This document shows positions 57,649 through 64,000 of a stretch of DNA of 64,000 nucleotides, piece by piece. The notes under the pieces were generated by a model. That model was not told the DNA's origin. It saw only the letters and a list, made by a program, of their open reading frames with translations, and did not search any database. The stretch is from Primula veris (lineage: Eukaryota; Streptophyta; Magnoliopsida; Ericales; Primulaceae). A program made the translations under genes and the position numbers. Location of the stretch: the NCBI GenBank assembly GCA_963682055.1, contig OY821744.1, forward strand, positions 32,030,967-32,094,966, written 5' to 3'. Position 1 is the first letter of the stretch. Every line of letters begins with the position of its first letter.

Positions 57649-58472
57649 ATGAAGCATATTGTGAAGGTAATGGCACTGTTGGTGGCCATCTCCGCCTTTT
57701 GGATTGGCCTGCTGCAAGCTTCAATGATTCCTCATAGCTATACTTGGTTGGTGAGCTATTCCTTCAAGTTCTCATTAAACGCTTAATACTTTGATTACAA
57801 AATTTTGAGACATGGTTTCTTTACTAGTTTCCTTATTGTTTTTCAGCTACCTTTGTACTTGATCGTGTCATTGGGATGCTATGGTTTGCTCATGGTTGGG
57901 ATTGGTTTAATGCAGTTCCCTACTTGTCCTCAAGAAGCAATTTTGTTGCAAAAGGTATTTTCTCACTGAGCTAAAAAAATTGTTTTTCGCAAGCCAAAGA
58001 AGACACTACTGTCTTATTAAACTATAAACATAGACTTGAAGCATGTCAACATTGTTATACGCATGCATTATAATACTCGAGATGTTGCTTTACAGCCAAT
58101 TTTGCCTCATTATGTTGACTCGTAATCGATAGACTTGTGATTCTGTTGAGGTGTGTCAAATGCTGTGTACCTATCTTCAGCTAGTTCAATGGTGGATTAA
58201 TGATTTGGGGTCTAATGCTGGGTGGCTTGTGTCTATTATTCATCACGATTTCTTAATAGGCTTAATTAGCCAGATTTTCTTTTATGGGTTTTTATGAACA
58301 TTTGACAGTTTGTTTATTTCATCATCTGTGTAGGCTCAGCATGGTACTGATTGACTGGTTTTTCCTTGTCATTCTGGATAATAAAAATATACTATCTGTT
58401 TCATCTTTACAGGACATCGCTGAGGCAAAGGAATTTCTGCAACAAAGAGGCGTCGACGTTGGCCCGGCTTGA
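57649..58472 (+). CDS. DPMS3: Dolichol-phosphate-mannose synthase subunit 3
   Basis: Exons 57649-57750, 57847-57954 and 58413-58472 join in frame (GT-AG) to 89 residues, the normal length of the family. It starts MKHIVKVMALLVAISAFWIG and ends EAKEFLQQRGVDVGPA. Two hydrophobic segments (about residues 8-27 and 35-56, with VSLGCYGLLMVGIGLMQF) are the membrane anchors. The cytosolic tail FPTCPQEAILLQKDIAEAKE is the conserved part that binds and stabilises the catalytic DPMS1. The ER-membrane complex makes dolichol-phosphate-mannose for N-glycans, GPI anchors and O-mannose. The start codon lies three bases inside the exon, after ATCAG|GTG, so an upstream non-coding exon is implied. An older decayed copy of the first exon lies 1.46 kb upstream. 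Confidence 0.95.
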
Positions 58473-59071
58473 CTCAGAAGATTTTGCAGTTTGCCCTTTT
58501 TTGCCTTTTATTTTCAATTTATCTTGACATCATATATTATGTTTTTTTTTTCTTCATATTTTGGTAGAGTTCAATTTCACCTACTTACCAATTTGTATAC
58601 TTGGAAAAGTGAATTCAAAACAATTTTAGGATGAATTTTGATGTGCTGTTGGTCCAATTCTTTCAATGTTACATAACCACTTAGTTTTGTTTTATTCATG
58701 TTATACTAGCTCCTTGATACCACTTCAACGGTACGAGTATTTACAAGCTTATCATTGACGTTCGTATGTAGACCTGATAAGTAAACTTGGTTGCTTGTTA
58801 AGCAAAATTAGTACTCTAGTCGTGTTTAGAGATTAAAATATTCATGCAACTCGAGTATCACTGAACAATTTTTTTACACATCCCTGAAAATCGAATAACA
58901 AATATTGGTGTATTACATCTGTTTTAAATGCAGATAGAAGAACACGTAATGTATTAGTAATTATTTCCAGACGTTCTTATCTTGAATGTGAAAAACTGAC
59001 CCCTTATTTATGTATATAAGCACCCTAACCAGTCATACTTGTGATCGTTCAAAGCAATTTTTGTAGATCAC
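58473..59071. other. DPMS3 3' flank and intergenic DNA
   Basis: Presumed 3' UTR of DPMS3 (TTTTATTTTCAATTTATCTTG after the stop) and spacer up to the convergent pseudogene. No other feature. Confidence 0.5.
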
Positions 59072-59519
59072 TCACGGATGTTGTTCATAGCTGGCTCTGC
59101 TAACAACAACATCTGATATACTAACATCTTTTTGCACGTTCTTGCCTCCAACCCGATTACTCATCCTACTCTCACTTGCAACCGGAACTTTTGATAACCA
59201 AGGAAAAAAGACCTTAAGCCGAGAGTAAAAATGCTCACCAAAACCACCATATCTACCAAACTAAGGCCACCCTCCATATCCAGGGTACCCACCAAAATAA
59301 GGGCCACCCTCCAAACCCTGGGAAACCATAGCCCGGCAAGCCAAAACATCCAAGGAATTTACGACCACCAAATTCGGACCCACCAGGGATTCCTGATGGG
59401 GGCTCGGACCCGTTTAAATATGATTTGTCAACTCTAGTTGTTGCTTCTTCCGCAATGACTAGAAAAGCCATGAGAAAGAAGCAAGCAATAGTCAACACAA
59501 GATTACTAGTTTTTTCCAT
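59072..59519 (-). pseudogene. Glycine/aromatic-rich secreted protein pseudogene
   Basis: The ATG at 59519 starts a signal peptide (MEKTSNLVLTIACFFLMAFL) and a charged spacer, then Gly/Pro/aromatic repeats (GLPGYGFPGFGGWP). Near 59305 the frame is lost. The neighbouring frame continues the same repeat style (YFGGYPGYGGWP), meets a TAG, then reads FGRYGGFGEHFYSRLKVF to a stop at 59072-59074. It resembles small plant glycine-rich wall or defence proteins of about 150 residues. One frameshift plus one stop make it a likely pseudogene; a sequencing error could explain only one of them. Confidence 0.65.
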
Positions 59520-59829
59520 GATAGAATAACTCTTTTTTCTTTCTGTGTGTGGAACTTATCTGGCGAATTCCCCTTTTTATAGTTCAAAATGGTTGTTCGA
59601 CAACATCGTTCTGGTGCTAATTATAACACTTCATAAATGAAAGTTGTAATTGGAAGGTAAGTCTGATTTAAGGAAGTATAGCTTAGTACGCAAAATTCAT
59701 TGAAGTGGATTTATATCGTGAACTAAGTGGGTTTTTAAATCAGTAACGTTATAGAGCCAAACCAGACTGATTATCAGACAGTCATTTATGTAATTTTTAG
59801 AATTCTTTTGACACCCAACAAAAAAAAAA
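59520..59829. other. Upstream of glycine-rich pseudogene
   Basis: Leader and promoter region of the minus-strand pseudogene, with TTCTTTCTGTGTGTGG near 59535 on the plus strand. A TATA-like CTATAAAAAGG (minus strand) lies at 59571-59581. Confidence 0.45.
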
Positions 59830-60180
59830 AACCCTCAAATATAATATTTATGTAACCCTGGTTGAGACTAACCCTAAATTTAAATATTAATTAAAAACAT
59901 TTAAAATTTTAATGATTTTAATATATTTTATTTGACTATTCAACAAAATAAAACCCAAAATATAATATTTATGGAACCCTAGTTGAGACTACCATAAACT
60001 TAAATATTAATTACAAATATTTAAAATTTTAATGATTTTAATATATTTTATTTGACGATTCAACAAAATAAAAACTCAAATATAATATTATAAAACTCGA
60101 TTTGAGACTATCCTAAACTTAAATATTAATTAAAAATATTAAATTTCGGAATGAAAATAAAATTCTAAATTTATATTAAG
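59830..60180. repeat. AT-rich tandem repeat, about 120-bp unit, 2.7 copies
   Basis: CTCAAATATAATATTTATG starts at about 59834, 59951 and 60075. Each is followed by TTGAGACTA, ...AAATATTAATTA and TTTAATGATTTTAATATATT. No coding content. Confidence 0.85.
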
Positions 60181-60949
60181 GAATGGTGTGTTGAGAGTCT
60201 GGTTGAGTGTATCTGGTTCATTAGCATTATTGCTTTTAAATTTCCAAAGAAATATTTAAAAATTAAAAACCAAAATTTTAAAAAATACATTTTATATATA
60301 TATATAAAAATGTGATCCCGTCTTATCATGTTCAATCTTGTATGTCTAATCTTGTTTGATGATGTTTAATCCTGTCCAATGTTGTCAAATCTTATATGTC
60401 TAATCATGTTAATCATATCTAATTATATACAATTATGTCTAATCATGTTTGATACTATGTACATTTTTTTTTTTAAATATTTTAAAATATTTTTTTGTAT
60501 ATTTTATTATTTTTATGACATATGTATCTAATTGTAAAGAAATACGCATATGTGAATTTTTTATAATTAAGTTAATTAATATATAGTTATTTGTAAGTCT
60601 CCCTTATATTTTTTGGGTAGCACTTAGCTTTATACTTGCATCTATTTCCCATTCTAACATATATTTTATTATATTTTATCAATTTTTTATCCCTTCACAT
60701 TTATTTCTAATTCTATCAACATTTTCTCTATCCATATATATTAATAATTTATTGATAAGGAGAGATTTTTACTCCTTGTTTATAAGAAGAGAATTGAGTT
60801 GAGTTAATATAAGGAGGGTAAAAGTATAATTGATGCATGATGTTTTTTTGAAAAGTTTTCATATAATAAGGAAAAAAACACATACACAAATTTGCTCTAT
60901 GTTGTTTGCTTGAAGGCAAAGCAATACTCACACACATCACTCAAATCTA
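60181..60949. other. AT-rich spacer with short repeats
   Basis: Contains (TA)n at 60293-60304 and diverged TGTCTAATCATGTT words at 60330-60450. No gene seen. Confidence 0.5.
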
Positions 60950-61330
60950 AATTGTCCTTCCTTCTTATTATCATATCACTACTAAAGAAATTTCTAACAA
61001 AAAAGACCCCAAATTACAGTTCTATACAGATTTCACTAATCCTCCTCACATACACAAAAACATAATTGATTTATCACCAAAAAACACAATCAAGAAAACG
61101 GTCCAAAACTCATCACCACCCTTTAATGCACCCGGATCCTAAATTCCCCCCTTCTTATTATCAAATCCCTGAACAAGATTTTAATAACAAAAAGGATCCA
61201 AAAACAATTCTTTACAAATTTCATTAATTCCCTTCATGTACACAAAAACAAATCGATTCATCACTGAAAAACACCAAAGAACACGGTCAAGAACACAATC
61301 GAAAACCCATCACCACCCTTTAAAGCACCC
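60950..61330. repeat. Tandem duplication of about 185 bp
   Basis: 60957-61140 and 61145-61330 share CTTCTTATTATCA, ACATACACAAAAACA, ATCAAGAA-like and CCCATCACCACCCTTTAA words. It lies just 3' of the fasciclin-like pseudogene and probably derives from its 3' flank. Confidence 0.7.
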
Positions 61331-61423
61331 GAATCCCTCGGGCGAACTCTCCCTTGGCCTAGTTGGAGGCGACACAAACCCATTACCCGAACTCTCGTTC
61401 CGCTCAAAATAAGACGAATAGTA

Positions 61424-61883
61424 CTATAACACCTTACGTATACCATGCACCAAAAAACTCCTCGACATGAACAAGTCAGGCCTGGTCAGCATTGCCCCAT
61501 TCACCGAATAGTTAGACACGGGGTTGTTTGTGACTAGGATGTAGTGGTTGGGTAGGAGGGTGGGGACGCGGGAGAGGGGAGGGAGGCTAGAAAGGGGGAG
61601 TCGGGTGTTCGGGAGGATGGGTAAGTGATGAGGAGGGGGTCGAAGTAGGTCGAGAGGTGAAAGAGGGAAGAGTCACTCAGGATGAAGATGGTAGCGGTGT
61701 GGTTAGAGAGGGAAGGTGTGTACGAAAGGAGGAGGATGGCGAAGGATTGAAAGTCGGTTATGGAGAGTAAGGTTGAGGTTAGCTTGAAAAGTTGTTCTTC
61801 TACTTGTTGTTGTGGTGGTGGTGGATGGAGAGGGCCAGATGGGAGGAGAGAGACGGGTTACGAGAAGGAGGAGGGAGAGTAAG
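61424..61883 (-). pseudogene. Fasciclin-like (FAS1) protein pseudogene, 5' end cut by LTR
   Basis: Three frames must be combined: a Leu-rich signal-peptide tail (SLLLLLVTRLSPP), then QQQVEEQLFKLTSTLLSITD and TATIFILSDSSLFHL, then PNHYILVTNNPVSNYSVNGA followed by LTRPDLFMSRSFLVHGIRKV and a stop at 61424-61426. The order and motifs match the FAS1 fold of plant fasciclin-like arabinogalactan proteins, secreted cell-wall adhesion proteins. The start codon is missing because a copia LTR begins at 61884. At least two frameshifts. GC content is clearly higher than its surroundings, as expected for former coding DNA. Confidence 0.65.
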
Positions 61884-63037
61884 TGTTGAACTTAGAGTTC
61901 AATAATGATTTTGATTATAATTTTGATTATGCGTTTAATGATTTTACGATTTCGATGATATAATGCTTGTCTTGTCCAAAAATAGAAAACGTATATTTCA
62001 GGTCTTTAAATGATAGAGCATTCGATAACGAAGCCATAGGTTCAAGCGGAACCAAAATCGGAGCTAAAACGAAGAAGCTACAAGCTTTCGAAGGTTTGCG
62101 AGACCAGGACAACATCGACCGATCGACTGGACAAAAACGACCGATCGTTTTTGTACCAATTTCTTCCAGAGAGTTCACAAGAAAAACGACCGATCGTTTT
62201 TCAGAATCGACCGATCGACTGTAAAAAACGACCGATCGTTTTCTACAGATTTCGAAAACAGCTTTTCAGCTTTTTCTGGAAAATAGCTTAAAACAGCCTC
62301 AACCACTTCTAACGGTCATATACAGAAAAACAGACTTTTGGTCTATATAAACCAACCCAATCTCTCTTCCATAAACACCAATCAATACACCTATTATCAT
62401 CCTTCAATCCCTACATACAAAATCCTAAATATCACCATTTTGGTGCATATATTCAAAAAGAGGGAAAATTGAAGAAAAAGAGAGTCAAGCTCAAACATCA
62501 TCAATCTCACCAATTAGCTTATTTAGAAGCAATAAAATAGTGAGTGTATTTACATTATTGTAACAAAATTGTAACGAGTATTTTATAAACTCATTTGTGA
62601 GCGAGTGATCGGGTAGAGGCTTTGTAAGCGAGTTGCTTAAAAGCTCTAGGTCTTTTCATTTCGGGACACTCATAAAGTGAGGGGGAGCTTAATCGGTTGA
62701 TTAGCTCGACAGGATTGTAATATCCGCAAGAAGATTTTTTAGTGAAATACTCGGTAGTACCGAGGAGAGGACGTAGGCCGTTTGCCGAACCTCTATAAAA
62801 TCACGGTGTCATTTTCTTTCCTTGCTTTTACTTTCCGCAAATATATTATTGCTTAGTTTATTGCTTGCGTTTAGTAATTATAACATTTCATTATTCCTTG
62901 TTAACACGCAATAAGCTTAAACTTGCGATAGTTGGTTGGTTAGTTACACTTAATTTTAATTAGGCCAAAAACGCCTAGAAACCTTATTCACCCCCCCCCC
63001 CCCCCCCCCTTCTAAGGCTTAGCCACACGGGCCAACA
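61884..63037 (+). repeat. Copia 5' LTR, 1154 bp
   Basis: Begins TGTTGAACTTAGAG and ends GGGCCAACA directly before the PBS. It contains a TATA-like CTATATAAACC near 62342 and a C-run of about 20 (62990-63009). Five CGACCGATCG motifs lie at 62116-62238. The element is cut off inside gag, so the partner LTR is not in the window. Confidence 0.85.
62116..62238 (+). repeat. Five CGACCGATCG motifs in the LTR
   Basis: CGACCGATCG at 62116, 62138, 62187, 62208 and 62229. Two have the context TCGACCGATCGACTG and three ACGACCGATCGTTTT. They are dense, upstream of the TATA-like box, and may be regulatory protein sites. Confidence 0.8.
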
Positions 63038-63039
63038 AT

Positions 63040-63052
63040 TGGTATCAGAGCC
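63040..63052 (+). other. Primer binding site (initiator tRNA-Met)
   Basis: TGGTATCAGAGCC two bases after the LTR end, the standard Ty1-copia primer site. Confidence 0.92.
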
Positions 63053-63099
63053 GAGGCTCTTGCATATAGGAATCTAACGATTCTAGAGTTAAGATCCCG

Positions 63100-63420
63100 A
63101 TGGCTAATATACTAAATTTCGCATCCGGCATAGCTTCATCTCCCAATACACCACCATACTTTGATGGAATAAATTTTTCATATTTGAAGGATATGATGAG
63201 CATGTTTTTACAAAGTCATAATGTTAGACTTTGTATGACCATAAAAGTAGGATATTCCGCACCTACATCCGAGAATAGCGAGAACCCAATCCCCGTAGAG
63301 GACTTAGATAGCGCTCAACTAGAAGCCTACTCTACGAACGCCAAAGCGATGTATGCTATTGTTTGTGCCGTTTCTCCTAACGAGTAGAACAAAATTTCCG
63401 CTTGTAAAACCGCTAAGAGA
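63100..63420 (+). pseudogene. Copia gag N-terminus, broken and truncated
   Basis: Starts MANILNFASGIASSPNTPPY and has the FDGINFSYLKDMMSMFLQS pattern of copia gag (DUF4219-type), then KAMYAIVCAVSPNE. A TAG interrupts at 63385-63387. The frame resumes with NKISACKTAK and the match ends near 63420, where the element appears to be truncated. This places it in a long-LTR copia lineage such as Maximus/SIRE, by memory of similar gag starts. Confidence 0.75.
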
Positions 63421-64000
63421 AAAAGGTATCACATGGTGATATAAGAAAAATTATGTTTTGACCAATTAAGAATCCAATTAAGAATATATCTTCAAAATTT
63501 AAAGATATTTTTGTAGCTTATATAAGTGATTGAGTGACACACTAACAATTACCCATTCACAGGTTATCAAAAAAAAAAAACTTACGTACCCATTCACACC
63601 TATTGGAAGAGACATTGATCTCCATGGAAAACCCAAATGGTAATGAAGGTCGTTTTAACCGTTTTTTTGTTGTTGTAATTGTTTCATAAAAACCTTCACA
63701 TATTTGTAGGTGCATACTATAATCTGTTCATTAGGAACTCATTTGCGAAAATAGTTGCATTTCTTTTTAAAGTCAGCTAGATGTTTTTGTCAATTTCTAT
63801 TTGGTAGTACAACATAATCATTTGGCAATTATATTTATGTAGACTATATATTTTCGTCAAAATTTATCTGTTACGTAAACTATTATGGAAGTTCCCTATA
63901 TTCTCCTTTTATCGGCTATCCCTCTTTTAGGTTTTAATAGTTTTGAATTTCAATTTTTATCTTTGATAATGTAAGTCATTTTCTGAAATTTACAGTTTAG
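63421..64000 (+). other. Possible promoter and first exon at window end
   Basis: TATATAAG at 63519-63526 and an ATG at 63624 (MENPNGNEGRFNRFF), followed by a candidate donor. The downstream 350 bp look intronic. No family can be named and the evidence is thin. Confidence 0.25.

Overview
The window is nuclear DNA from a flowering plant, most likely a dicot. It has AT-rich intergenic DNA, GT-AG introns, TATA boxes, CT-rich 5' leaders, Ty1-copia retrotransposons, an endogenous plant pararetrovirus and host genes of clear plant type. No prokaryotic features, tRNA, rRNA or CRISPR array were seen.

Layout. (1) 1-12.5 kb, minus strand: an FHA2-like FHA-domain gene, rebuilt as five exons (12169-12377, 7208-7385, 5249-5354, 2114-2271 and 1-101, running off the left edge). 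Introns 1 and 2 are packed with a degenerate repeat family, a second copy of exon 1, exon-1 scraps and a 367-bp MITE with a 9-bp target duplication. (2) 12.5-16.1 kb: AT-rich intergenic DNA. (3) 16.1-23.8 kb, minus strand: a near full-length, broken caulimovirid provirus with a polyprotein ORF (movement, coat, zinc knuckle, protease, RT/RNase H) and a second 428-codon ORF joined to it by an ATGA overlap. It is flanked by 232-bp direct repeats that resemble the terminal redundancy of a pregenomic RNA. (4) 24.4-50.6 kb, plus strand: a family of B3/DUF313-like genes. Copy B (30.2-33.8 kb) is complete. Copies A and D lack the first exons. Copy C is a fragment split by a copia element. Between them lie a foldback element, an F-box/LRR pseudogene and an internally deleted copia element. 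(5) 51-58.5 kb, plus strand: DPMS3 (dolichol-phosphate-mannose synthase subunit 3) behind several kb of tandemly duplicated 5' sequence. (6) 59-64 kb: a glycine-rich secreted-protein pseudogene, a fasciclin-like pseudogene cut by a copia LTR, then that element's PBS and gag start.

The genes do not form one pathway. DPMS3 (ER glycosylation), FHA2-like (phosphothreonine reader, nuclear) and B3-like (putative DNA binding) are independent. The common theme is structural. Tandem duplications sit in introns or 5' regions of three unrelated genes, and segmental duplicates have been edited by mobile elements, often with clean target-site duplications or empty-site comparisons inside the window.

The most interesting items are the two-ORF pararetrovirus with its R-like repeats, an 88-bp element kept nearly identical between two otherwise diverged tandem units upstream of DPMS3 (candidate small RNA), the in-frame gag-integrase deletion fusion in a young copia element, and a B3-like copy whose ATG lies at a deletion junction next to a new TATA box. 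All coordinates were read by eye from the sequence, and gene identities come from remembered family motifs, not from a search.
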